From assembly GCF_963966145.1 (NCBI RefSeq), contig NC_091046.1:1364001-1428000 (forward strand): a stretch of DNA of 64,000 nt. The letters run 5' to 3'. Source of the stretch: Tenebrio molitor. Lineage: Eukaryota > Arthropoda > Insecta > Coleoptera > Tenebrionidae. Position numbers and translations under genes: made by a program. Of this stretch, positions 1-9,339 are shown in pieces (position 1 is the first letter of the stretch; the number at the start of each line of letters is the position of its first letter). The notes beneath the pieces are model-generated. The model searched no databases and had not been told where the DNA came from. It saw only the letters and a list, made by a program, of their open reading frames with translations.

Positions 1-77
1 AAAACACAACAACATCCAACAATAAGTAACTTCTATTTGTTGAAATCGATTGTTTACATTAATATGATTTATTCAAG

Positions 78-468
78 AATTACATATAGCGGTCGCGGGT
101 TGGAGTACGGCGACTGTGCAATGCAAATTAACAAAGTGGAGTCTTCAGACTCTGGCATATGGATTTGTCACATCAGCTCTGGAACTTCCAGTTATGAGAA
201 CAAAGTTGATCTGTCTAAAAACATCAATTTGACGATACCATCTTCGACTCTAAGTGTAGCTGGATCTGTTGGCATAGCAGTTGGAGTTTTGGCGGTTGTT
301 GTCGCAACAGGAGGGTTTGCTTTTTACAGGTATTCAGACAGGACGAGATGCGGTAGGAGGCTAAATCAAGGTTCAGTACAGTACGAGGCCAGGACGAGTA
401 ATGAAAGTAATCGAAGTGGAGAGTCTGTGGTGTTGTCGGTGCCCCAAAACACTTACAATACTGCATGA
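78..468 (+). CDS. C-terminal exon of an Ig-domain single-pass membrane protein (5' partial)
   Basis: The reading frame runs into the window from the left and ends at a TGA at 466-468. It shows the end of an immunoglobulin fold, with the typical 'L/I-x-K-V-x-x-x-D-S-G-x-W-x-C' F-strand (KVESSDSGIWICHI, around 145-185). This is followed by a short stalk, a hydrophobic membrane segment (SVGIAVGVLAVVVATGGFAF, about 265-325) and a basic then Ser-rich cytoplasmic tail of roughly 40 residues. The product is therefore the end of a type I cell-surface Ig-superfamily protein. The exon start is placed after an AG at 76-77 because there is no plausible ATG upstream; an AG at 88-89 is an alternative. The specific family (for example insect Ig cell-adhesion or receptor groups) cannot be named from one half-domain. 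Confidence 0.72.
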
Positions 469-612
469 ATGCAAGTTTTTGAGACAGCTTCAAGGAGATG
501 CAACCCACAATACACGTACTTGTAATTTAAGAATTTAATGTCCAGGGTGTAAATTTGTTGATTTAAGAATGAACATAAATAATAAGCACTTAAGTGAAGC
601 TGTTTTATTGGT

Positions 613-618
613 AATAAA
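613..618 (+). terminator. Poly(A) signal of the Ig-domain gene
   Basis: A canonical AATAAA lies 145 bp after the stop codon of the Ig-domain gene and about 25 bp before the TATA-like box of the next gene, so the two plus-strand genes are packed almost end to end. Confidence 0.55.
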
Positions 619-640
619 CGGTTAAAGGCTCAACCTAACC

Positions 641-647
641 TATAAAA
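641..647 (+). promoter_or_regulatory. TATA-like box of the zinc-finger gene
   Basis: TATAAAA lies 54 bp upstream of the ATG at 701. Transcription starting about 30 bp downstream (around 670-690) would give a very short 5' leader. No other gene start is near on this strand. Confidence 0.4.
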
Positions 648-700
648 GTGTACATAACCTCAAAACTCGAATCATCTTGGGGGTACAGTTCTAGTGCAGA

Positions 701-2656
701 ATGACCGACAAGTTGTACACCAACCCTCCCGGTTACAGCAACGTGAACAACGTGTACAACAGGGCCCCCTGCGCGAAGCAGCCCCCAGACCCTAACCAAC
801 AATTCTACGCGTACAACATGCCAACAAACAACTACAACCAGTTGGAAGCCTTCAATGTGCTCTCGCCGCAGAACTGCCACAAGAACCAGAACGTCTGCAT
901 GTACCCAGACACGCTGAACTGGGACAATCGGATGTGCGAAGACGCCCTAAAGATCCCCGACAAAATCGAGATGATCGAGATCACGAGCAAGGACCTGAGC
1001 CCCGCCAGCTACTGCAGCAACTTGGACCTGCTGATGCCCGACTTTTACAAGACTTTGGGTAAGGATTTGAACTATTTCAACAACGGCCAATACAATTACA
1101 ACTGCAACCAAAAAATTGAGTACCCCTCGTGCGCCCAGAGCAATCAAGGGCCCCAGACGGAAAAGACGGTCAAGTATTGCAGCATACAGAACATGCAAAA
1201 GTCCCAAGACTACGACTATCACGGGTATAATAGTTCCTATCCGGAGCAGGGGTACAAGAGTGTGGCCCCAGCGGGGCAAGAGTTTTATAATTTCTATGAT
1301 AACAGTAAGATTTTGGAGCCGTTGCACAATCAGTATTTTGATCTGCCGGCGGATTCGTTCCAGCCGATTGATCAACAAACTGAAGGGTCCAATGACGAAA
1401 GCGATATCATTGTGGAGGAGTCTGACGAGGAGATTGTGGATTGTGCAGAGTACGACAGCAAGAAATTCCCGTCGGAGGCTAACAAGTGTGTCATTTGTAA
1501 CGTGTCGTACACGCCTTTGGGGACTCAGTTTTATTTTTTGACTCTGAAAAGTCCGCTGACCATGTCTTCGCAAAAACCAGTTTTCACGAAGATTGTCAGT
1601 ATAGTGGGGAAGATCTGCAACGAGACTAACTACCTGTGTAGCGAGTGTTTGGGGCTCATCAACACGATAGATCATCTGCAGTTGAAATTGGACAATTTCA
1701 ACGCGGAGTTGTTGATGAAGTTTAAGAGGACTTGTCGGGACAATAACGTCGTCTGTGATAATGATAGGTCTCGGCGAAAGAGATTTCGGCCGAGACAAGA
1801 GAGGAAGTTGAAATGCAAGTTGTGCAAGAAGGTGTTGTCTTTGAGACAGGTGTGCCAGAGCCACTTGCAGAGGCACAAGTTCAAGGGGTTCTTGTGCGAA
1901 CTGTGCGGAAAGATCTCGCCGACCAAGCGCCGCTTCAGGTTGCACTACCGGAAGCACAGACGGAAAGCGCCCAAAATCGACTCTTTCGCCTGTTCGAATT
2001 GCCCCAAAACGTTCCGAACCAGGTCGAATCTCGTGGAACACGAGAACTACTGCCTGGGCCTGCTCCCCCACAACTGCAAATTCTGCGATAAGAAATTCCC
2101 CTCGACCACCAAACTGAAGAATCACGTCAAGCTGAAACACGACAAGAAGTTTGTGGCGATTTGCTCGATTTGCAACATCGGCTTTGTCAAGTTGTCAGAC
2201 TACAAGTCGCATAAGATTAGCCACAGCACCGACAAAAAGTACGCCTGCGCAAAGTGCGACAAGTCTTACAAGACTCTGAGCAACTTGAACTTCCACATGA
2301 AGGTCCACAACAGTAAGCTACCCTTCATTTGCCCCGTCTGTGATAGAGGATTCATGCGGAAGGAGTACCTCGAGGCTCACGTCAACAACCACAACGGGGT
2401 GAAGAATTTCGCGTGCAGCGTGTGCCACAAGAAATTCGTCTCGCAGAAGAATCTCGACTCGCATTTGAAGTACCACGACGGGACTGCCAAAACCAAGACT
2501 TGCAACGTTTGCGGTAAAGTGATGACGACGGGGTTCGAGGAACACTTGAGGATTCACAATGACTTGAGGGAGTTCGAGTGCGATCAGTGCGATAACAGGT
2601 TCAACACCAAAGGGACGTTGGCCAAGCACAAAAAACGCAAACATGTCAATGATTGA
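701..2656 (+). CDS. Ten-finger C2H2 zinc-finger protein with central ZAD-like Cys domain
   Basis: This uninterrupted 651-codon frame encodes a probable nuclear DNA-binding transcription factor. Residues 1-225 are Asn/Tyr/Gln-rich and look disordered. Residues 230-250 are acidic (DESDIIVEESDEE). Residues 263-345 have two CxxC pairs (C263/C266 and C313/C316) about 47 residues apart, followed by a helix, resembling the zinc-finger-associated (ZAD) dimerisation module but lying centrally rather than at the N-terminus. A basic segment (RSRRKRFRPRQERKLK) precedes ten C2H2-type fingers starting at C372, C399, C431, C459, C488, C516, C544, C572, C601 and C627. Finger 3 ends in Cys (H447/C451), and finger 9 is shortened between its Cys and His pairs. 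Linkers rarely match TGEKP. No intron is needed, and AATAAA follows the stop directly. The target gene set and orthologue are not recognised. Confidence 0.9.
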   Translation: MTDKLYTNPPGYSNVNNVYNRAPCAKQPPDPNQQFYAYNMPTNNYNQLEAFNVLSPQNCHKNQNVCMYPDTLNWDNRMCEDALKIPDKIEMIEITSKDLSPASYCSNLDLLMPDFYKTLGKDLNYFNNGQYNYNCNQKIEYPSCAQSNQGPQTEKTVKYCSIQNMQKSQDYDYHGYNSSYPEQGYKSVAPAGQEFYNFYDNSKILEPLHNQYFDLPADSFQPIDQQTEGSNDESDIIVEESDEEIVDCAEYDSKKFPSEANKCVICNVSYTPLGTQFYFLTLKSPLTMSSQKPVFTKIVSIVGKICNETNYLCSECLGLINTIDHLQLKLDNFNAELLMKFKRTCRDNNVVCDNDRSRRKRFRPRQERKLKCKLCKKVLSLRQVCQSHLQRHKFKGFLCELCGKISPTKRRFRLHYRKHRRKAPKIDSFACSNCPKTFRTRSNLVEHENYCLGLLPHNCKFCDKKFPSTTKLKNHVKLKHDKKFVAICSICNIGFVKLSDYKSHKISHSTDKKYACAKCDKSYKTLSNLNFHMKVHNSKLPFICPVCDRGFMRKEYLEAHVNNHNGVKNFACSVCHKKFVSQKNLDSHLKYHDGTAKTKTCNVCGKVMTTGFEEHLRIHNDLREFECDQCDNRFNTKGTLAKHKKRKHVND

Positions 2657-2684
2657 AATAAATTACAAGCTAAAATATTTTATT
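2657..2684. terminator. Overlapping poly(A) signals of two convergent genes
   Basis: AATAAA on the plus strand at 2657-2662 begins right after the zinc-finger stop codon. TTTATT at 2679-2684 is the minus-strand AATAAA for the NDUFB1 locus, 19 bp after that stop. The two stop codons are only 46 bp apart, so the mature 3' ends must overlap in antisense. Confidence 0.6.
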
Positions 2685-2702
2685 GGTAACAACTACAAAA
2701 AA

Positions 2703-2879
2703 CTAGGGCCATGTTGGAGGCTCGTCTTCTTTCAAGACGCGCCCGTAGAGCGCGCTCTTGTCCCTGAACAGCGTCAAACGTTCAGTCTCCTTCCTGTCCA
2801 AGTAAGCCCCAAAAGCGAAGCCCAAAATTGGCAACGAGATGTAGTGAATTCCTTTAGGAAAAAAGTACCTCAGCTTCAT
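2703..2879 (-). CDS. NDUFB1: NADH dehydrogenase (ubiquinone) 1 beta subcomplex subunit 1 (MNLL subunit)
   Basis: This 58-residue minus-strand frame matches the MNLL accessory subunit of mitochondrial complex I. Human NDUFB1 is also 58 residues. The diagnostic block is YLDRKETERLTLFRDKS (residues 26-42), which corresponds to the conserved YLDRK..ERLT.FR.KS core, and the protein ends in a Glu-rich stretch and TWP where vertebrates have VTWK. Residues 10-25 form the single inner-membrane helix (IHYISLPILGFAFGAY). There is no cleavable presequence, as is usual for this subunit. The ATG at 2879 lies inside the end of an upstream 50-residue frame that it overlaps by 26 bp in another frame, so this protein appears to be translated from the second ORF of a shared mRNA. 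The zinc-finger gene converges on it from the left. Confidence 0.88.
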   Translation of the reverse strand: MKLRYFFPKGIHYISLPILGFAFGAYLDRKETERLTLFRDKSALYGRVLKEDEPPTWP

Positions 2880-3006
2880 TTTGTTGCTTCCGCGCCTTGT
2901 ACTTCTGGGTGTGAGAGTAATCGGCGTAGATTGAAGTCGCTACCAAAGCAGGGAGTATCGTTACTATGCAATACCTGCTAAGCAAACTGCCAAAACTAAT
3001 GGCCAT
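2854..3006 (-). CDS. 50-residue membrane micro-ORF upstream of and overlapping NDUFB1
   Basis: The frame begins at an ATG directly after a splice acceptor (TTTCAG/ATG) and encodes 50 residues. It has a short polar N-terminus, a hydrophobic helix (about residues 11-27, YCIVTILPALVATSIYA) and a basic polar C-terminus (HTQKYKARKQQNEAE). The topology resembles small single-pass mitochondrial inner-membrane proteins. The last 26 bp overlap NDUFB1 in another frame, and no second promoter or intron separates the two, so a dicistronic transcript is the simplest reading. I do not recognise the family. Alternatively it is only an upstream ORF that tunes NDUFB1 translation, but its organised membrane-helix composition argues for a real protein. 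No intron joining the two frames is visible. Confidence 0.55.
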   Translation of the reverse strand: MAISFGSLLSRYCIVTILPALVATSIYADYSHTQKYKARKQQNEAEVLFS

Positions 3007-3086
3007 CTGAAATTACGTCACAGTTAGGTTATGTCATGCGATGCGCAAATTATTGATTTAATGTTGTGTGGGCGGCTTGTACGTAC
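3007..3086 (-). other. Putative 80-bp intron in the 5' leader of the NDUFB1 transcript
   Basis: On the minus strand a good donor (G/GTACGT, 3081-3086) and an acceptor (TTTCAG, ending at 3007) bracket 80 bp and place the micro-ORF ATG first in the second exon. The first exon would be untranslated. The intron contains one copy of a 12-bp motif (AGGTTATGTCAT at 3026-3037) that recurs in the shared promoter. Confidence 0.45.
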
Positions 3087-3449
3087 CAAAAGTGGGCCAA
3101 AATTGTGTTTAAACGGTAATACAACTCTGTAATTTCATAAATATTCCAATAATTTTTGGTGTAGATGTCAAATCGGTCGATCAGGGGTGCCAACTTGTCC
3201 GCACCGAGGTTATGTCATCGATTGATTTTAATTACAGATGTGGTGGTTGCTCGCGATATGTTAAATTAAAGTCTCGGATGTAAATAGAGTGTGAATTGTA
3301 AATTGGTTGTGAGATTTGTGCGAATCTGTTTGAAATCTTTGAAATGCAAGTTGGGGAGGGTCAGGTGCGCCAACCGTTATCTGTTGTGAACTGTCAAAAA
3401 CTTGTGAGGTTAGAATAGGTGAAAATTGAAATGTTATTTTGTGGGATTA
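3087..3449. promoter_or_regulatory. Bidirectional promoter between the NDUFB1 locus and SREK1IP1
   Basis: About 360 bp separate the divergent NDUFB1 and SREK1IP1 transcripts. AGGTTATGTCAT at 3207-3218 repeats exactly the 12-mer found at 3026-3037 in the first intron of the NDUFB1 transcript, suggesting a shared regulatory site. I see no convincing TATA box on either strand, as is common for housekeeping genes. Confidence 0.4.
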
Positions 3450-3866
3450 ATGAATGAATACGGGTCGCATTTGTTGCCTCCGGCGAAGGAGAGCACCCGG
3501 GCGGCGTGCAAAAAGTGCGGCTACGCCGGCCACCTCACTTATCAATGTCGCAATTTCATCAAAGTGGACCCCAACAAAGAAATCGTCCTGGACGTGAGCA
3601 GCACGAGCAGCGAGACAGACCAGGAGTACCTGACTCCCCTCACCGAGCTCCGCGAGAAGGAGCTGCGGGACAAGTTGAAAAAAAAGCACAAAAAGAAGAA
3701 GAAGAAGGCGAAGAAGAAGCGGAAGCACTCGTCGGAAAGCGATAGCGAGAGCGGTACGGAGAGCGAGGGTGAGAAGAGGAGGAAGAAGCACAAGAAGAAG
3801 TCCAAGAGCAAAGCGAAGAAAAAAGCTCGGCGTGCGTCTGAATCGTCCGATTCGGACTCTGCATGA
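3450..3866 (+). CDS. SREK1IP1: SREK1-interacting protein 1 (zinc-knuckle splicing regulator-interacting protein)
   Basis: This 138-residue protein begins with a CCHC zinc knuckle, CKKCGYAGHLTYQC (C20, C23, H28, C33). The stretch that follows (RNF.KVDP.KEIVLDVSSTSSE) is the signature of SREK1IP1 (P18SRP), which binds the SR-related splicing factor SREK1. The remainder is a lysine-rich region (residues about 70-92 and 109-127) alternating with Ser/Glu/Asp patches, as in the vertebrate protein, and is probably nuclear and heavily phosphorylated. The reading frame is open upstream to 3426, but the first ATG is at 3450, and it is the only start that leaves a natural N-terminus before the knuckle. 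No intron is needed. A variant poly(A) signal ATTAAA lies at 3980-3985. It is divergent from NDUFB1. Confidence 0.88.
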   Translation: MNEYGSHLLPPAKESTRAACKKCGYAGHLTYQCRNFIKVDPNKEIVLDVSSTSSETDQEYLTPLTELREKELRDKLKKKHKKKKKKAKKKRKHSSESDSESGTESEGEKRRKKHKKKSKSKAKKKARRASESSDSDSA

Positions 3867-5870
3867 TTGGTTGCCTATGGTGTAAATATATTTTTGTAAC
3901 TTGTAAGACTGGTGTTATTCCTCCTCGCTCTTTTAAGCGGCGGACATAAATCTGTAAAATAATCGACCAGTTCTGGCCGATTAAAATTCCTTTCCTTACG
4001 GACAAGCAAAAATTACCGTGTGAATTACACATAGTTGGTTGCAATAAGTTGTGTTTATAATATCGATTGCACAACAGTGCAGTCATTCTGTTACCATTAA
4101 GTAACCAGTAATTGTATTTGCATAACGCGAGTACCGTTTCTGGACCAATTATTATTTATCGAGCGTTCTGACATTTGCAAAGGCGCGCCGAACGCCTTGA
4201 CAATTTTTCTCAAACGCCTCGAATTCGGGATCACAATCATCACTACGGGGCAAGTGGCCTACAAATTATAAATTGTGAAATTCGAATTTTTCTAGTTAGG
4301 CGAGCACCTGCTGCGAGGGGCGAGTTGACGAAAAAACCCGATAATTAAGGCAATCACGAGACCCTCCAGTCGTCCATCAATCAAACAAATTGTAAATCAT
4401 TTTTCACCGCCGATGATATCGCGCCGGCCACTTTTTTCTCGTTACAGATTTATTAGAAGGTTTGCGCAATGATTTTCCACGAATGGGACGTTGCCGCACC
4501 TCACGCCTCAACCACAGGAAGAAAAACTTTCTCTCGGAATCATCACCTCGACTTTTAATTAGGTATTTCGTTTGTGGGTCGAGCGCAGTTAGTTCACCCC
4601 TGATGCAGCTATTTCCGGGACTGCATCGATTTTGACACCTTTCACGAGAAAGGTGAGTTAATGAGGTGCAAATTCGCCTCCAACTCTTACTCGCTCCTCC
4701 CCGGTGGTCGATTCGTTCGAGGCGGACATCGATGATCGATGCGACAATTATGCAAGTTCGTTTGGATTTCTGTTATTGAGACTTATCGGTGCACTTTCAC
4801 CGTTCAGTACTAGATCGGCCTGTACGACTTGACAATATTGCGTCTCGCAGACTCGTTCTCTATCTTTTGTGCGGTTTTTTCGCTCCGGTTTTGCCGCAAA
4901 CGGGCCTCGCCCATGTAGGAAGTCCAGCCGAGAGCTCTTTCGGCACGGCGTGATGGGCAGAAACCCCAGCTCTCAAAGCTCGGTGTTTCACCGACGACGC
5001 AACAAGTCACGATCTCCTTCCTGCAATTGATTTGGGGCAAATGCAACACCAAGAAAAAGACAACACATTTCGGTTTCTACGAATCTCAGATCCCATCGCC
5101 TCTATTCAAATGTCCCGTTGGCGTCCACCGATTCCGCCAGTCTCCACCGCAAACCGGCAACCATTTCGCAAGAGCCAGTTTATGCGAAACCGAAGCAATC
5201 CATCTGACACGCGAACAGAACAAACATAAAACTGATAAAAAAAACTCCACTCGCAAGCCGACCGCTTATATTATTAAAACGATATTTCGAAACCCGTACA
5301 AGTTTTCAAAGTCCATTACTGAAAAGAATGTGGTATGTGATTAAACAACCAGTGGAAGTGCATTTGAACTTTGCGAAACTTGTCCCCCGGGCTACTTCCA
5401 TCTCTTTTGAGTGGGACGCTGGGGTTTGCTGTCCACCGCTAATTAGCGTTGCGTATGACCATTAGAGCGGCCGTTGCGAATCGCGGGGCTCCTTCCACGG
5501 CCTCGTCCGTTCAAATAACTCGGAATTAGCGGGTTGTCTCGGTAAATGGTTCGCATTGTCTTCGGCTGTTGCAAATCAACGAGTTGCTGTTTGGAAACGA
5601 ACGGATTACGGCGTTTCAGCCTTTTACTTTTTGTCAGTCGCATAACTGGCGCATTCCGCAAAAGGAATTTGGCCGTGTGGTGTGATAAAGGCAGTTGTGA
5701 GGACATTCGGGCCGCGGAGGAAAAATTCGACCATATGGTTGCGAGCTTACACATAGGGTTCGGATAACGGATAATATCTCCGAGTTAGACAATTAAAAGA
5801 AGTAATGGATGGTTTGATGGTTACATTGTTAAATCCATTCATCTTCTAAGGTAGTACCTACAGGAGAATT
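3867..5870. other. Gene-free stretch with one possible untranslated exon
   Basis: No convincing coding exon is visible. The first ~120 bp are the SREK1IP1 3' UTR, with ATTAAA at 3980-3985. Around 4586-4652 a possible untranslated first exon starts near an initiator-like CAGTT and ends in a good donor (AAAG/GTGAGT at 4649-4658). No ORF follows it. The reading frames at 4810-5754 lack domain structure or codon bias and look random. Confidence 0.35.
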
Positions 5871-7110
5871 ATTTGCAAATATTGAGCACCAGTCTTCTAA
5901 AATCGCCGACAAAAATCCATCTGGCTTTCAGCTCTTCCAAGGAGTTGAGCCAAAACGTTGGACTTGGATTACAGAACATCAATCTTTAGATATAATTTGA
6001 AAATTTCAAAGCGGAATATTCAACAACAAGAGAGTCTTTTAACGTCGACTTCACCTAAACTCCATTCGCGTTTTGAAATTCTAGTTCCAAACCTGACATA
6101 GTGAAAAACACTAAATGCGCCATGTTAATTGTTTCGAGTTGTTCAGTATAGTATTGGTAGCCCTGCGGAAGAATTCAATCTTACGCCCACGTTAGACACT
6201 GGGTGGATTGACAGCTGTTTATCGCAAAGGATTTTCGGCACGAGTGTTTTTAATTATTGTAAATTGTTTTTTAAATTATTGATTGTTCTGAGATGAATAA
6301 TATGATACATTTTTACGCGCCGTGTTACTTTTTATCGCGTAGCGTGCGCGTAGGTAAGTGTCTCCATGGCTGTCAAAAATCGTAAAATTTGTGGTTAAAT
6401 GGAGTTTATTTATCTAGATTTCGGCTTTTCCAAAGAGTTGCGCAATTATGTTGGACTTGTTTTAAAGAACATTTATTCAGACACGTTGTGTGAAATTTTT
6501 AAAAGGAAATATTGCATGACGAGAGAGTTATCTGTAAAAGTATTTGGAAAAACTCAACCGCCAGAATCTAACATCGTTATCACTTATCAGTTATGTGTCT
6601 GGATTTCTGTTTTTAAAAGGAGTAGTGCTGCACTGTTGGACTTGTTTTAACGAGCATTTATTTAGGTACCAAGTGTGAAATTTTTAAAGAGAAATGTTCA
6701 ATAACGAGAGAGTTATCTGCAAATATATCTTGGAAGACCTGACCACAAGTACCCCAACATTGCCGTAATAAATCTATCAGGCTTTATTAGGCTTGTTTTA
6801 AAGAGTATTTGCCCAGATTTATAGTACAAAATCTTTAGAAAGAAATACTCATTAACAAGAGAGTTATTAAAAAAGATATTATAGGTTACTTTTCCAAAAC
6901 CCCTACCTATTATAAAACTCCCTGAATCTTAGTTTGCCCAAAAAGCTGCATCTGGATGTTAGTGATGTAGTTTGAAAGAGCATCTACTCTGATGTATAGA
7001 GAGATTTGTAAGAAAAATATTTGACCTTGAGAGCAGTTATTTGCAAATCTGCAAATTTGAGAGGTTTAATCAAATATCTTCCAAAATCTCATTTATTTAT
7101 TATTTATATT
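5871..7110 (+). repeat. Degenerate tandem array, unit about 150-190 bp
   Basis: Related units occur near 5940-6045, 6420-6555, 6630-6740, 6785-6880 and 6970-7050. Each holds a version of GTTGGACTTGTTTTAAAGAG, then a short block like CATTTATTCAGA, then GTGTGAAATTTTTAAA and AACGAGAGAGTTATCTGCAA. Start-to-start spacing is about 490, 188, 150 and 185 bp. The long first interval contains an unrelated insert of roughly 350 bp (about 6060-6410). The array is old: the units differ by perhaps a quarter of positions and no unit has a conserved ORF. Confidence 0.6.
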
Positions 7111-8207
7111 CGTTGTAAAGAATATTTTCTCTCGTGTTTAGTGTGAAAATACCAAAAAAACCAGAAAAAACAATTTGGAAGTAGGTACATACAGGGTGTA
7201 TTAAAAATGGCGCAAAATATTTACATCACATGATTCTATGATGAAATAGAAGCAAAAAACTCTAGTACCATTTTACTGCTAACCCTCCGTGCATGGAGAT
7301 ATTAACAATCAAACTTGGAAATTTGTTTCGATTGTAAAAGAATTTTTTTCCAACCAATTTGTCTCGACTCAGTAAACCAACTTTCAAAATTAAAAAAAAT
7401 GAAAACAATTTTAAAATGTTATGACTTGTTATCACGAGCAAAGATTATTATTTTAGCTGAAGAAATTAAATTGCAAATTGTTAAGTAATAAAAGCAGTAA
7501 AACTACGATAATTAAATTTCTGCCTTAAATAATTGTTTCATTTCGCAAATCACAGTTGCGCACATGTCAAAAAACATTGTCGAAGAAACCAGCCATATCG
7601 AAGAATTTTGAAAATCATAGAAATTAATAATTCAACAAAATCGAAGGTTTCCACGTTCCATACGAAAAAAGCAACATAATACAGAGTGTTGCAATGAACG
7701 TTTTACAATTTTTTCAAAAATTCATAACGATTAATTCTTTTTTTGACTCCGTGAGGCCCCATCTGCCACCCTTGACAGTGACAATCCCAAAAAGCAATTT
7801 TTCTCGTTGGGCGACAATTTTTGCATCACCACCCAGTCCAAGTACGCAATCGTCAGCCTTCCAAGTTGTCCGAGCATTGCGTGTTACAACACACACATGT
7901 ACACATATCTTAAAAATAAAAGTCCAATAAATTTTACATGTAATATTCGACATGTTACACTTTTAAAATGCAAGGATTCAATAACCTTAATTCGCATACT
8001 TTGCGCCGAGTAAAAGTATTTTTTTTCGCTTTATTTTTTTCATTCTTCCTCGACCGTTACAATTTTGCAACACAGCAGACACATTTTTTCCTCATTCGCA
8101 TTCCACACGATTAATTATCCGTACGAGTGTTGTCCGATTTAAGGTTGTTCCTCGCTCCATTTGTGAGCGTCAAACGGCTGCAATTATCCTTAATTAGGAC
8201 GTGCCGC
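7111..8207. other. Gene-free stretch
   Basis: No coding signal is recognised. An ACAGGGTGT motif at 7191-7199 resembles the end of a DNA transposon, but the matching inverted end is absent. Confidence 0.3.
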
Positions 8208-8468
8208 ATGGCCGGACAGTCCTTTGGACAATCACCCGTGCGGACATTCTTAATTGAGATCGTTTCTTCGCTAATTGATGAGCGGGCGGGGCCGCAGGAG
8301 CTGGAGCGTCACCTCAAGGTGCTGCCGAAGAACCTGAAAAGAATCTACCGGGACCACCGCCGAAGGCGCTCCGGCCAGCTCCACTTTTCGCACGTGGGCT
8401 CTGCGAGAAAAATGTCACCGTTTCGGGGCCCCGGAGTAATTCTCGCTGTTATACTTACTCCTTCGTGA
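8208..8468 (+). CDS. Possible coding exon, unassigned
   Basis: An ATG at 8208 opens a frame of 86 codons. Its central part (8279-8410, residues about 25-68, including QELERHLKVLPKNLKRIYRD) has the strong G/C preference at third positions seen in the real exons of this window, unlike the AT-rich surroundings. It is rich in Arg, Leu and Lys. After about 8410 the bias is lost, so a splice donor may be missed or the exon may be a gene remnant. I see no recognisable domain and no clear acceptor or donor, so this is only a candidate. Confidence 0.25.
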   Translation: MAGQSFGQSPVRTFLIEIVSSLIDERAGPQELERHLKVLPKNLKRIYRDHRRRRSGQLHFSHVGSARKMSPFRGPGVILAVILTPS

Positions 8469-8714
8469 GGTGAATAACACCGGGTTACGCAAACGTGAAT
8501 GACATTTTAATAAAACGCAAAATTATATGAATACCAACCGGTAACATGCAACTTTGTCCTGGTTTGTGAAACCGAATCTGTCATTATCTCGGTGTTGCAC
8601 ATGTGCAAGTGCAGCTCTAGATTTACGCCTGTAATTAGACACTTGCGTGTGCGGCAAGAGGAAGGAAGAAATCGAGAGGTTCTGGAAGGTCGCAGCAAAT
8701 CGGAGCTCTAACGT

Positions 8715-8855
8715 ATGAAGATTTATGAAGATCGTATTTATGTGATCGCAGATCGAGCTAGAGAAGTTTGCAAGTTGAAGCTTCTAAAATTGAAAGAAGA
8801 TGAAGAAGGTGTGGTAAATGCGCTAGCAGAAAGGGTTTATGATCCCAGCATCCAG
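8715..8855 (+). CDS. Possible short coding exon ending at a splice donor, unassigned
   Basis: An ATG at 8715 is followed by 47 codons rich in Glu, Lys and Leu (KLKLLKLKEDEEGVVNALAE). They end exactly at CAG/GTAGAC, a fair splice donor at 8853-8858. Without splicing the frame continues to 9113, but its composition then looks random. There is no homology I recognise and codon use is AT-rich, unlike the secure exons. It may be a first exon, a repeat-derived fragment or chance. Confidence 0.2.
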
Positions 8856-9339
8856 GTAGACTGCCCTAAGAGACGTTCTGAGAGCACTTTCCTTCGACCA
8901 TGCCGCATAGACTTTTGTGGTTCCTTCTGGAACATAATACATTTTGTTCAGTCATTAAAGAAGATCAATCTGGTGTCTAGAGTGATTCTAGAGAATCTAC
9001 AGATTTTCTTCCAATATCTTCGTTCCAATCGGTTTGAAGATTGTTTTTGTGTGAAGGTTTTTTTGTATGAAATTAGTGTACAAGGTGACTTTCAAACTTG
9101 TCCTGTACCTTAATTTGAGTAGAAAAGAAAATGGGTTTTAACATTGAAGATAAAGCGTTAATTATTATTAATTAGAAGAATAATTAAAACTTTACTGTAG
9201 ACTACTTTTTTCTTCGACTATACATATAAACAAAAACATCAATACGATAAGAAACTAACACTATGATCACTTACCAATTCATGAAAATACGCCAACATAA
9301 CACTTTTATTTTCAGTTGAACCTTATTTAGATCTGCCTA
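8856..9339. other. Gene-free stretch
   Basis: No gene or repeat is recognised between the weak exon candidate and the LINE-like tail. Confidence 0.3.

Noticed and set aside
947..2140. 397-codon minus-strand frame
   Set aside because: It is antisense to the zinc-finger gene. The long opening follows from the G/C-biased third positions of the real gene, and the hypothetical protein has no domain.
2643..2981. 112-codon plus-strand frame
   Set aside because: It overlaps NDUFB1 and the micro-ORF in antisense. The minus-strand frames have family signatures and this one does not.
7191..7199. ACAGGGTGT, like the end of a mariner-type element
   Set aside because: No inverted partner was found within about 1.5 kb, so no element can be delimited. 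A similar single CAGGGTGG near 63,135 also lacks a partner and is shared with copy A.
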